Shown: piece by piece, positions 1 to 6,487 of the stretch | Layout of the letters: every line of letters begins with the position of its first letter | Numbering within the stretch: position 1 is the stretch's first letter | Assembly: GCA_002842195.1 (NCBI GenBank) | Contig: PHCL01000031.1 | Location: forward strand, 1 to 9,269 | Reading direction: 5' to 3' | DNA from: Betaproteobacteria bacterium HGW-Betaproteobacteria-20 | GTDB taxonomy: Bacteria; Pseudomonadota; Gammaproteobacteria; Burkholderiales; Methylophilaceae | Length of the DNA: 9,269 nucleotides | Made by a program: the position numbers and the translations under genes | The notes under the pieces: generated by a model | What the model saw: only the letters and a program-made list of their open reading frames with translations | The model's database searches: none | Told to the model about the DNA's origin: nothing

Positions 1-2089
1 AACCGTGAAAATTGAAAATAATCGGTTTATCTACAGTAAATAAACTATCGAAATCGCGATCAGAAAGCCCGTGTGGATGTTCATTTTGAGGCGTTAATTT
101 ATATAAATCCACCACATTGACGAAACGAATTTTAAGTTGTGGAAAGTGCTCTCGTAGCAGCACAGTGGCAGCCAGCGCCTCTTTGGTAGGAATATCACCA
201 GCGCACGCCATCACCAAATCCGGCTCGTATGCCGCATCATTGCTTGCCCATCGCCATATACCGATGCCTTTGGTGCAATGTTCGATTGCCGCGTCCATGT
301 TTAAATACTGCAGGTGCTTTTGCTTATCGCAAACAATAACGTTGATGTAATCGGTGCTATTCAGGCAATGATTGGCTACCGTTAGCAGGCAATTCACATC
401 CGGCGGCAAGTAGATACGCGTTACTTCAGGGCTTTTATTCACCACAATGTCGAGAAATCCCGGGTCCTGATGGGTAAAACCATTATGATCCTGCCGCCAA
501 ACGGTAGAAGTAATCAATAAGTTAAGTGATGATACCGGCGCACGCCATGGTACAGCCTTGGACATAGCCAGCCACTTAGCGTGCTGATTGAACATGGAAT
601 CAATCACATGCACAAAAGATTCGTAAGTGGAGAAAAAACCATGGCGACCGGTGAGTAAATACCCTTCCAGCCAGCCTTCTACGGTATGCTCAGACAGCAT
701 TTCCATCACACGCCCATCGGGTGAAAGTTGGCCACCATCAGCATCTTCTGGTAAATAATCCGCAAGCCAGGTTTTCTTGCTGACTTCATAAATATCGTCT
801 AACTTGTTTGAAGTATTTTCATCGGGTCCAAACACGCGGAAGTTGTGCATATTGTGTTGCATAATGTCACGCAAAAACTTGCCCAGCGGACGTGTGTTTT
901 CCGCTGTTACCTTACCCGACGTTTCTAAAGCAAGCGCATAGTCATTGAAATCCGGCATGCGCAAGGCTTTGCGTAGCAGGCCGCCGTTAGCATGTGGGTT
1001 AGCGCTCATACGGCGGCTACCCTGTGGCGCCAGAGCCTTGAGCTCTGCTAGTAACTGGCCATTGTCATCAAACAATTCTTCTGGTTTATAGCTCCGTAGC
1101 CAGTTTTCTAACTGCTTGAGGTGTTGTGGATTTTCTTTCACCTTGCCCAGCGGCACTTGGTGAGCGCGCCAAAAACCCTCCACCTTATGTCCATCCACCT
1201 CTTTAGGCCCGGTCCAGCCTTTCGGACTGCGTAATATTATCATTGGCCAGCGCGGGCGTGCCGGGCTGCCGCTGTCACGTGCTTCTTTCTGAATGCGCTC
1301 GATTTCTGTCACACATATTTCCAGGGTGGTCGCCATCGCCTGATGCATCGTGTCAGGGTCACAGCCCTCGACAAAATAAGGCGTCCAACCATAGCCGACA
1401 AACAAGTCTTCGAGTTCATCGTGTGAAATACGTGAGAGGATAGTCGGGTTGTTAATTTTATAGCCATTAAGATGCAAAATGGGCAACACAGCACCATCGC
1501 AGATTGGATTCAGAAACTTGTTAGAATGCCAGGATGTCGCCAGCGGCCCGGTTTCAGACTCGCCATCACCCACCATCACTGTGACCAATAAATCGGGATT
1601 ATCATAAGCCGCGCCGAAGGCATGTGAAATACTGTAACCCAGTTCTCCACCTTCATGAATTGAGCCTGGCATCTCGGGTGTACAGTGGCTGCCAATGCCG
1701 CCGGGAAATGAGAATTCTTTAAAAAACTGACGCAGTCCTTCTTCATCTTCGCCTTTATTTGGGTAGACTTCGCTATAAGTGCCTTCCAGATAAATAGGCG
1801 CCAGCACACCAGGCGCGCCGTGCCCAGGTCCTGCCAAGAAAATAGCATTCAGTCCATATTTTTTAATCAGGCGATTCATATGAATGTAGGCAAAGCTCAG
1901 GCCCGGGCTTGAGCCCCAATGCCCCAGCAGGCGCTGTTTAATATGCTCAGGCTTGAGTGGCAGTTTTAATAACGGATTATCACGCAGATAAATCATGCCC
2001 GCTGCCAAATAGTTACAGGCGCGCCAATATGCATCGATAGTTTGCAGTTCACTCTTGGTAAGCTTGAAAGTTTTTAATGTAGATTTCAT
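1..2089 (-). CDS. xfp: Xylulose-5-phosphate/fructose-6-phosphate phosphoketolase, C-terminus cut by window edge
   Basis: Thiamine-diphosphate (ThDP) enzyme of the cytosol that splits xylulose 5-phosphate (often also fructose 6-phosphate) with phosphate into acetyl phosphate plus glyceraldehyde 3-phosphate or erythrose 4-phosphate. The frame is open from ATG 2089 to the left edge, giving 696 codons; the family is usually about 790-800 residues, so roughly 100 are missing because the window ends, not because the gene is broken. I checked the phase at five places and saw no frameshift. Visible motifs: GHWGSSPG (H57), GPGHGAPG (H90), [18 protein letters not shown] (H135, 134-151), the ThDP/Mg motif GDGESETGP (174-182), HLNGYKI (206-212), [13 protein letters not shown] (about 480-492) and [12 protein letters not shown] (H535, H540). 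An in-frame TAA two codons upstream fixes the start; AAGG lies about 13 nt ahead of ATG. It follows the Usp gene by 43 bp, so cotranscription is likely. Family call near certain; substrate preference not readable. Confidence 0.96.
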   Translation of the reverse strand, partial: MKSTLKTFKLTKSELQTIDAYWRACNYLAAGMIYLRDNPLLKLPLKPEHIKQRLLGHWGSSPGLSFAYIHMNRLIKKYGLNAIFLAGPGHGAPGVLAPIYLEGTYSEVYPNKGEDEEGLRQFFKEFSFPGGIGSHCTPEMPGSIHEGGELGYSISHAFGAAYDNPDLLVTVMVGDGESETGPLATSWHSNKFLNPICDGAVLPILHLNGYKINNPTILSRISHDELEDLFVGYGWTPYFVEGCDPDTMHQAMATTLEICVTEIERIQKEARDSGSPARPRWPMIILRSPKGWTGPKEVDGHKVEGFWRAHQVPLGKVKENPQHLKQLENWLRSYKPEELFDDNGQLLAELKALAPQGSRRMSANPHANGGLLRKALRMPDFNDYALALETSGKVTAENTRPLGKFLRDIMQHNMHNFRVFGPDENTSNKLDDIYEVSKKTWLADYLPEDADGGQLSPDGRVMEMLSEHTVEGWLEGYLLTGRHGFFSTYESFVHVIDSMFNQHAKWLAMSKAVPWRAPVSSLNLLITSTVWRQDHNGFTHQDPGFLDIVVNKSPEVTRIYLPPDVNCLLTVANHCLNSTDYINVIVCDKQKHLQYLNMDAAIEHCTKGIGIWRWASNDAAYEPDLVMACAGDIPTKEALAATVLLREHFPQLKIRFVNVVDLYKLTPQNEHPHGLSDRDFDSLFTVDKPIIFNFHG

Positions 2090-2132
2090 ATTTTATTTTC
2101 GCCTTGAAATACCCTGAAGTGATTTGGTGTAT

Positions 2133-2597
2133 TCATTGCTTTTTCTCGGCTGCGTGTGTGTTCCTTACCATTAACACCGGCACTGGGCTGGTTCGCAGTA
2201 CGGTTTCGGCATCGCTTCCCATCACCAGACGTTCAATTCCACGCAATCCATGCGTACCAATCACAATTAAATCTGCCGGCCATTCCTCAGCCTGCTTCAC
2301 AACAAACTCGGAGACACGAGCGCCAATGGCTTCAACCATTTGCGTGTCCGCCGCTACACCGGCTTTAATTGCGGCCGCTTCTGCATTTTGTAGGACACTT
2401 TTGCCGTTTTTACGCAAAATATCATCAATGTAGACCACATTAAAATCTCCGGTAGCATCCAAAACCGGGAAGTACGTATCAACCACGTACAAAAAACGTA
2501 GTTTAGCCTTTTGATCTTTTGCAAGTCGAATAGCTTCGAGCATACCGCTGTTAGAACTTGCGCTACCATCTACCGGGCAAAGAATTCGTTTATACAT
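2133..2597 (-). CDS. Universal stress protein, UspA family, single ATP-binding domain
   Basis: A 154-residue soluble protein with one complete Usp domain. The N-terminus MYKRILCPVDGS carries the conserved Asp (D10) that contacts adenine in ATP-binding members. The C-terminal motif G-2x-G-9x-G-S is intact (GTHG 114-117, then GS 127-128), followed by the usual strand PVPVLMVRN, so this is predicted to be the ATP-binding subclass. A longer reading from TTG at 2606 is possible, but its best Shine-Dalgarno match (GAAAGGA) would lie only 1 nt away, whereas it sits 10 nt before ATG 2597; I therefore use 2597. The gene lies 56 bp after the nitroreductase and 43 bp before phosphoketolase, suggesting a three-gene unit. 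Usp proteins of this type are induced by growth arrest, oxygen limitation or uncoupling; the exact role cannot be read from sequence. Confidence 0.95.
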   Translation of the reverse strand: MYKRILCPVDGSASSNSGMLEAIRLAKDQKAKLRFLYVVDTYFPVLDATGDFNVVYIDDILRKNGKSVLQNAEAAAIKAGVAADTQMVEAIGARVSEFVVKQAEEWPADLIVIGTHGLRGIERLVMGSDAETVLRTSPVPVLMVRNTHAAEKKQ

Positions 2598-2607
2598 ACT
2601 ATTCAAG

Positions 2608-2614
2608 TCCTTTC
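2608..2614 (-). promoter_or_regulatory. Ribosome binding site that decides the Usp start
   Basis: GAAAGGA on the minus strand, 10 nt before ATG 2597 but 1 nt before the upstream in-frame TTG (2604-2606). The spacing favours the ATG. Confidence 0.6.
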
Positions 2615-2625
2615 AGAAAACTTAA

Positions 2626-2646
2626 CTTAATATAAAAAATATTAAG
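2626..2646. repeat. Perfect AT-rich inverted repeat between nitroreductase and Usp genes
   Basis: Arms CTTAATAT (2626-2633) and ATATTAAG (2639-2646) pair perfectly over 8 bp around a 5-nt A/T loop. It lies 7 bp after the nitroreductase stop and about 28 bp before the Usp ATG. As RNA the stem is almost all A-U and has no G+C core, so it is a poor rho-independent terminator. An operator for a dimeric regulator, or a processing or stabilising hairpin, is equally possible. The sequence is certain; the function is not. Confidence 0.6.
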
Positions 2647-2653
2647 CTGCATT

Positions 2654-3259
2654 CTAATCATTTAATGTTGCAGCCAAAGTAGCCAAAATAACAGGGGGTT
2701 TGCGTAATGCAGGGGTGATTACGTCATCGGGATAGCCTACGACAATAGGCGCAACTATAAGAAAATTCTCAGGGATATTCAACTGAGTTTTTGTTTCGGC
2801 TATGTTTAAAGCGGGCAAGGCGCTACCAATAACACAGGTGCCTAATCCCATGGCGCAAGCTGCCAGCATTATATTTTCAGCCGCCAACCAGCAATCGGCT
2901 AAATAAAAAGGCGCAGAGGCTCTGCCACAGATAAGAATCAGCGTACCCGCATCATAATAAACATTAAAATCCGGATCATTAAAAATTTCAAACGAGTGGC
3001 CAGAATGTTCTAGGCCGCGTTGTCGAGCTTCGGCAAGAAACAACGGTTTGGCTTGATCTGACAATTTTCGTAATAGCTGTTTATCCTGAATAATGACGAA
3101 TGCCCAAGGCTCCTGATGAATAGCGGTAGGCGCCCTTACGGCCGCTTCCAGCAAAATATTAATAGTGGTCCTATCTATTTTGCGCGCCTTGTAACGGCGT
3201 ACTGAGCGTCTGGCAAGTATCGTCTCAAAAATGGTCATTTCAACTTTAGGTAACGACAT
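2654..3259 (-). CDS. Nitroreductase-family FMN-dependent oxidoreductase
   Basis: A 201-residue protein of the nitroreductase fold, a family of FMN enzymes that use NAD(P)H to reduce nitro compounds, quinones or other acceptors; many members have unknown natural substrates. The FMN-phosphate motif RRSVRRYK is at 17-24, the second flavin segment APTAIHQEPWAF at 43-54, the helix WLAAENIMLAACAMGLGTCVIGSA at 124-147 and the strand IVVGYP at 172-177. Length is normal for the family. ATG 3259 is used; a second ATG (M8, 3238) also precedes the conserved core and lacks a better ribosome site, so the start could be 21 nt shorter. The upstream Shine-Dalgarno (GAAAGAA) is weak. It is the first gene of a likely operon with Usp and phosphoketolase, separated from the b561 gene by 217 bp where its own promoter could lie. 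Physiological substrate unknown. Confidence 0.92.
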   Translation of the reverse strand: MSLPKVEMTIFETILARRSVRRYKARKIDRTTINILLEAAVRAPTAIHQEPWAFVIIQDKQLLRKLSDQAKPLFLAEARQRGLEHSGHSFEIFNDPDFNVYYDAGTLILICGRASAPFYLADCWLAAENIMLAACAMGLGTCVIGSALPALNIAETKTQLNIPENFLIVAPIVVGYPDDVITPALRKPPVILATLAATLND

Positions 3260-3476
3260 AATCTGATTCTTTCAAACAAGCTTCCATGCAGCAGATTGTT
3301 CACAGTAACAAGAATCTTTTAACTAAGTAATCCGCGCGAACACGTATATTGAGAGTTTAGCATTTCAACAATGAAGGTTTAATGGACCATTGATTAACAC
3401 TAGAAGCAACGCCAGAATCAACACTATAAAGTGTATGGTCGGACGACTTGCTGCACTGGCACACCCTGTAATTAGT
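3260..3476. other. Intergenic gap upstream of the nitroreductase gene
   Basis: 217 bp without a supported gene. It should contain the promoter of the nitroreductase-Usp-phosphoketolase unit, but I see no convincing -35/-10 pair. Two small inverted repeats are present: TTGTT-N6-AACAA (3296-3311) and ACACT-N4-AGTGT (3421-3434). No poly-T terminator follows the b561 gene. Confidence 0.5.
3296..3311. repeat. Small inverted repeat TTGTT-N6-AACAA, possible operator
   Basis: Perfect 5-bp arms (3296-3300 and 3307-3311) separated by 6 bp, about 37-52 bp upstream of the nitroreductase ATG. The half-site spacing matches the N6 of CRP-type sites rather than the N4 of FNR sites, but the arm sequence is not a good CRP half-site. 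Could be chance. Confidence 0.25.
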
Positions 3477-4025
3477 TCAGTCTTGTCCAGGAAGCATGCG
3501 CCGCAGTGTGTTATCACGCACAAAATAGTGATGAAACAATGCCGCAGAGGCATGTAAGCCAATGAGATAGTAACCGACCAGACCGCCGGTTTCGTGTATC
3601 TCTTTAATTAGTTCTGCCAATGCTTTATTTTTGCCGACTAGCGCGGGTAATTCCAAGCCAAAAAATGGGATTGATTTTCCTGATGCGCTCAGCAATAGCC
3701 AACCGAGTAGTGGCATGCATATCATTAACACATAAAGTGCTAGATGCATGAGCTTGGCTAACCGCATTTGCCACTTTACCGGATTAGGCACTATGGCGGG
3801 ACTTGGACTGGTGATGTTAACCAGCAGGCGCAGCCAGACTAAAACAAAAATCGATAGCCCTAGCATAAAGTGCCAGGTTTTAAGCGCCTCGCGAGGGTCA
3901 CTGCCCTTGGGGAAAAGTTCACGTAGCTCAATACACGCATACACCGCCACAAATACCAGTAACATTAGCCAATGCAGTGTAATTGAAACTGATCCATAAC
4001 GTTCTGTCGTATTGCGCATATTCAT
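3477..4025 (-). CDS. Cytochrome b561 (CybB-type, di-heme, four-helix)
   Basis: A 182-residue inner-membrane protein with four predicted helices (about 15-33, 51-70, 92-114 and 148-168). Bacterial b561 proteins carry two b hemes and move electrons within the membrane; E. coli CybB has been described as a superoxide:ubiquinone oxidoreductase. Histidines in the expected helical positions are H18 (ITLHWL), H52 (TWHFML), H144 (EIHETGG) and H158 (GLHASAALFHHY), which match by spacing the four heme ligands of CybB as I remember them. The C-terminus DNTLRRMLPGQD is typical of the family, and the length is close to CybB (about 176). AAGGGG sits 7 nt before ATG 4025. It follows the DUF302 gene by 23 bp and is probably cotranscribed with it. 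Electron donor and acceptor cannot be told from sequence. Confidence 0.94.
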   Translation of the reverse strand: MNMRNTTERYGSVSITLHWLMLLVFVAVYACIELRELFPKGSDPREALKTWHFMLGLSIFVLVWLRLLVNITSPSPAIVPNPVKWQMRLAKLMHLALYVLMICMPLLGWLLLSASGKSIPFFGLELPALVGKNKALAELIKEIHETGGLVGYYLIGLHASAALFHHYFVRDNTLRRMLPGQD

Positions 4026-4048
4026 GCTGTTACCCCTTAAATTAAATG

Positions 4049-4432
4049 TTATTTAGCCTCATCAACCATTTGAATAGTCTTTTCTTCAACTTCTTTCGCC
4101 ACCTCAACTAATGCTGCATCCTGCGATAATGCCGAAAGCATTTGCATTGGTTTGATCAGACCAATTTTAGTTTTTCCCTGCTCGGTATAGACAGAGATGC
4201 GGCAAGGTAAGGCCATATTGAGGCGCATATCCGTAGAGAGTACTTTAGCAGCTTGCGCTGGATTACACACCTCAAATACTTTACATTCCTCAGAAAATAC
4301 AATTCCCTTACCACGTAGTGTGGCACCTAAATCATGCACATGCAGCACCCCAAACCCCAAATGTTTAACTGCCGATTCAAGGTCGGCAGACGCCTGGTTG
4401 AAGGATTTGCTGGTTTCTACGATGTAATACAT
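4049..4432 (-). CDS. DUF302 family protein
   Basis: A 127-residue soluble protein with no signal peptide or membrane helix. The DUF302 core spans about 40-100: FEVCNP (C56), then ADMRLNMALPCRISVY-like text (C77; exact start is STDMRLNMALPC), then KTKIGLIKPMQMLSAL, which is the pattern I recognise for this family. Molecular function of DUF302 is not established; members are common near redox and stress genes. The two cysteines C56 and C77 sit in the conserved core and might bind a metal or respond to redox state, which is inference. I start at ATG 4432, preceded by AAGGGA 4 nt away; an in-frame TTG at 4450 would add six residues but has no ribosome site. Two 16-bp direct repeats and a candidate promoter lie just upstream. 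The b561 gene follows after 23 bp. Confidence 0.88.
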   Translation of the reverse strand: MYYIVETSKSFNQASADLESAVKHLGFGVLHVHDLGATLRGKGIVFSEECKVFEVCNPAQAAKVLSTDMRLNMALPCRISVYTEQGKTKIGLIKPMQMLSALSQDAALVEVAKEVEEKTIQMVDEAK

Positions 4433-4436
4433 AATT

Positions 4437-4442
4437 TCCCTT
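4437..4442 (-). promoter_or_regulatory. Ribosome binding site that decides the DUF302 start
   Basis: AAGGGA on the minus strand, 4 nt before ATG 4432. The in-frame TTG at 4448-4450 has only A/T-rich repeat sequence in front of it, so the ATG is preferred. Confidence 0.6.
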
Positions 4443-4443
4443 A

Positions 4444-4476
4444 GTTTCAACAGTAATTTTGTTTTAACAGTAATTT
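4444..4476. repeat. Two tandem 16-bp direct repeats upstream of DUF302
   Basis: On the minus strand the unit AAATTACTGTTRAAAC occurs twice (4476-4461 with R = A, and 4459-4444 with R = G), one mismatch in 16, separated by one base, so the period is 17 bp. The pair ends just before the DUF302 ribosome site and overlaps the candidate -10 element. Either a small tandem duplication or two binding sites for a regulator. Confidence 0.75.
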
Positions 4477-4484
4477 AATCTCAA
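4456..4484 (-). promoter_or_regulatory. Candidate sigma-70-type promoter for DUF302-b561
   Basis: TTGAGA (4484-4479, 5 of 6 to consensus), a 17-bp spacer and CAAAAT (4461-4456, 4 of 6). This places a start site about 15-20 nt before the DUF302 ATG, which gives a very short leader. AT-rich sequence makes chance matches easy. Confidence 0.3.
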
Positions 4485-4761
4485 TAATAACTTAGTGCTT
4501 AGGCGCAGTTAACCTGACAATCGCCGTAGTGTGGGCTAATTAAACAAACTTATATACATAATGTACTTTCCCGACATCCTAAACAAATATCAATCTTCAT
4601 GGACGACTCACGATTTGTTGTTATTAAAAGTCGCTTATCACCTTGCCAGCAAAATCACTGGATGCTGTTGGCGTGTTCTGTTAATTTCGTATCAGTATAA
4701 AATTCTATTGCATCTTGGCAAAAAAATGACTTCTCACTCGACACTCCGGTAGTGAATCAAA

Positions 4762-4775
4762 CGCCAGTTACGGCG
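4762..4775 (-). terminator. Possible weak terminator of the nfeD-slipin-usp operon
   Basis: On the minus strand CGCC, GTAACT, GGCG forms a 4-bp GC stem with a 6-nt loop, followed by TTTGATT. The stem is short and the T-run is only three bases, so this is a weak candidate, about 30-45 bp after the Usp stop. Confidence 0.3.
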
Positions 4776-4780
4776 GTTGT

Positions 4781-4803
4781 TTCTTAAAATTCAGCTTTAA
4801 GAA
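4781..4803. repeat. AT-rich inverted repeat just after the tandem Usp stop
   Basis: TTCTTAAA (4781-4788) and TTTAAGAA (4796-4803) are perfect 8-bp arms around a 7-nt loop, beginning 3 bp after the stop codon of the Usp gene. No T-run follows on the minus strand. It could protect the mRNA 3' end or work together with the GC stem at 4762-4775. Confidence 0.5.
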
Positions 4804-4806
4804 AAG

Positions 4807-5694
4807 TTAGGTTATGACGAGTACGTCACACTTTGCAGCATAAGCTACCCCCTTACTCACACTACCAAGCAACCAGTCTTCCATACTATTTTTCTCGCGC
4901 TTACCTATAACAATCAAATCCGCATGCTGTGCTATCGCATGTTGGCAGATGCTTTCCGGGGGATATCCCGTCAATATTTTTCTGGAAACGCGCTCACCAA
5001 GCGCTCGCCCTGTCAGCAGTACGTCTAGTTTTTTATCTGCTTCAATGAGGGCTTTGGTACGATATTGCTCTAACAAAATTTCGTTCATGCCGGCTTTATA
5101 CATATGTACTTCTTGATTGGTATCAAATATCAGCAAGGCTTCTATATGCGCCTCCGGCGCGATAGTACGCGCAAGAATAGGCACATCAGCTGCGCCTGAT
5201 GAAAAGTTCACAGCCGCAATGACTTGCTGATAGCTTCTAACTTTAGCATCCTTGTTTTTAACAATTAATACAGGGCATTTTGCGGTACTTAACAGCCGTG
5301 AAGAAGTTGATCCGAGCAGTTTTTCAAGTAGTGAGTGCTCACCTTGTGCACCTGCAACGATAAGCCCCGCCATTACGGAAGATGCATAGCTGGAAATTTC
5401 ACTGTGCGCACGACCGATTCGCGTAGTTGAATGTATCGGAATATTAAATTGCTCTTGCAGTTTGCAAGCCAGTGTTTCAATTTGTGTTTTAACCGACTCT
5501 TGCTGTGCTCGTTGGTAGTGCATTTGAAAATCAAAAGAAAGCTCTGAGCCTACATATAAATCAAGTGGGTATACAACATGAATGAGATGCAGCTCGGCTC
5601 CTAATTGCTTGCTAATCAAGGCAGCACGTTGCACAGCCATATCGGCTTCCGCAGAAAAATCGGTGCCAACGACTACATGGGTAATAGGCTGCAT
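4807..5694 (-). CDS. Tandem-domain universal stress protein
   Basis: A 295-residue protein made of two Usp domains (about 1-147 and 152-295), the layout of UspE-type proteins. Domain 1 starts ITHVVVGTDFS with the adenine-contacting Asp at D12 and has an intact G-2x-G-9x-G-S motif (GAQG 115-118, GS 128-129), so it should bind ATP. Domain 2 has the same layout but reads GKRE (264-267) before GS (277-278): the second glycine is replaced by glutamate, and its N-terminal strand reads VIAAVNFS with Asn in place of Asp, so it probably does not bind ATP in the normal way. Cytoplasmic; no membrane segment. CAGGAGA lies 5 nt before ATG 5694. It follows the slipin by 28 bp and is the last gene of the nfeD-slipin-usp set. 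Role presumably stress or energy sensing; partner unknown. Confidence 0.94.
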   Translation of the reverse strand: MQPITHVVVGTDFSAEADMAVQRAALISKQLGAELHLIHVVYPLDLYVGSELSFDFQMHYQRAQQESVKTQIETLACKLQEQFNIPIHSTTRIGRAHSEISSYASSVMAGLIVAGAQGEHSLLEKLLGSTSSRLLSTAKCPVLIVKNKDAKVRSYQQVIAAVNFSSGAADVPILARTIAPEAHIEALLIFDTNQEVHMYKAGMNEILLEQYRTKALIEADKKLDVLLTGRALGERVSRKILTGYPPESICQHAIAQHADLIVIGKREKNSMEDWLLGSVSKGVAYAAKCDVLVIT

Positions 5695-5722
5695 GGTGTT
5701 CTCCTGAATGGTATTAAATAGC

Positions 5723-6487
5723 TTAAGCTTGGTCGTGCGGTTTTTTACTACGCATCAGCAACTCCAAAAAATCCCCCGGCACCGGGAAGACAATGGTGTT
5801 TGTCCGGTCACCGGCAATACCGCTCAGTGTCTGCAGGTAGCGCAACTGCATCGCTTGTGGTTTACGCGCGAGAATTTCTGCTGCTGCCAGCAGTTTTTCC
5901 GAAGCCTGAAATTCGCCTTCGGCATGAATCACCTTGGCGCGCCGTTCGCGCTCGGCCTCGGCCTGCTTGGCAATGGCACGCACCATCGATTCATCAATAT
6001 CCACATGCTTGATTTCAACATTGGATACCTTGATGCCCCAAGCGTCGGTCTGGGCGTCTAGCGCCTGCTGGATGTCCAGATTAAGCGTTTCGCGTTCTGC
6101 CAGCATCTGGTCCAGTTCGTGCTTGCCTAGCACCGAGCGTAACGTGGTTTGAGAAAGTTGGCTGGTAGCGTTCATATAGTCCTCTACTTGCAAAATGGCC
6201 TTGGCTGGATCCACCACGCGAAAATATACAACCGCATTCACCTTCACAGAGACGTTGTCGCGTGAGATTACATCCTGGCTCGGCACATCAAATACCACCG
6301 TGCGCAGGTCTACGCGTACCATCTGCTGGATGCCAGGGATGAGGATAATCAGCCCGGGGCCTTTTACTTTCCAGTAGCGTCCAAGTTGGAACACCACGCC
6401 ACGCTCATATTCACGCAAAATGCGTATACTGGAAGCCAATAGCACCACTACCAACATCAAAGCCATCAGTCCGCTTAAATTAAACAT
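5723..6487 (-). CDS. Slipin (stomatin-like SPFH/band 7 protein)
   Basis: A 254-residue membrane-anchored SPFH protein, which oligomerises at the inner membrane and organises membrane microdomains. A hydrophobic N-terminal segment (5-21) is followed by [21 protein letters not shown] (about 26-46) and the SPFH domain to about 170, then an Ala/Glu-rich coiled coil with [20 protein letters not shown] (173-192) and [11 protein letters not shown] (197-207), and a hydrophobic C-terminal patch [14 protein letters not shown] (231-244). In the archaeal pair PH1510/PH1511 the NfeD protease cleaves its stomatin partner near this kind of C-terminal hydrophobic stretch, so the same is plausible here. AAGGAGA sits 6 nt before ATG 6487. 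The start codon lies inside the end of nfeD (8-bp overlap), which indicates translational coupling. Family call firm; a direct NfeD substrate role is inference. Confidence 0.95.
   Translation of the reverse strand: MFNLSGLMALMLVVVLLASSIRILREYERGVVFQLGRYWKVKGPGLIILIPGIQQMVRVDLRTVVFDVPSQDVISRDNVSVKVNAVVYFRVVDPAKAILQVEDYMNATSQLSQTTLRSVLGKHELDQMLAERETLNLDIQQALDAQTDAWGIKVSNVEIKHVDIDESMVRAIAKQAEAERERRAKVIHAEGEFQASEKLLAAAEILARKPQAMQLRYLQTLSGIAGDRTNTIVFPVPGDFLELLMRSKKPHDQA

Larger units (their letters stand above)
4433..4806. other. 374-bp gene-free region between Usp tandem gene and DUF302
   Basis: No reading frame with a credible ribosome site or recognisable protein. From right to left it holds an AT-rich hairpin (4781-4803), a short GC hairpin (4762-4775), a stretch with no recognised signal (about 4490-4755), then the candidate promoter and tandem repeats before DUF302. 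A 63-codon plus-strand frame (4561-4752) has no Shine-Dalgarno and no family resemblance. A small RNA cannot be excluded. Confidence 0.5.

Noticed and set aside
117..350. Plus-strand frame opposite phosphoketolase
   Set aside because: It is the complement of a well-conserved phosphoketolase coding stretch and has no family resemblance. The same applies to the frames opposite or overlapping other genes at 1243-1497, 1576-1848, 2104-2433, 3748-3999, 4197-4427, 5708-6377, 6420-6785, 7075-7681 and 8035-8247.
1..2089. Phosphoketolase as a truncated pseudogene
   Set aside because: The frame stays open to the first base of the window and the conserved residues are intact; the missing C-terminus is due to the window edge.
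3421..3434. ACACT-N4-AGTGT hairpin after b561 as terminator
   Set aside because: Only 5 bp, AT-rich loop, no T-run on the minus strand; likely chance.
4718..4731. FNR/ANR-like 14-mer TTGCA-N4-GGCAA
   Set aside because: Only the outer TTG and CAA match the FNR consensus. I found no site close to TTGAT-N4-ATCAA in any gap.
4561..4752. 63-codon plus-strand reading frame in the gene-free region
   Set aside because: No Shine-Dalgarno before its ATG, opposite to all genes here, and composition without recognisable domain.
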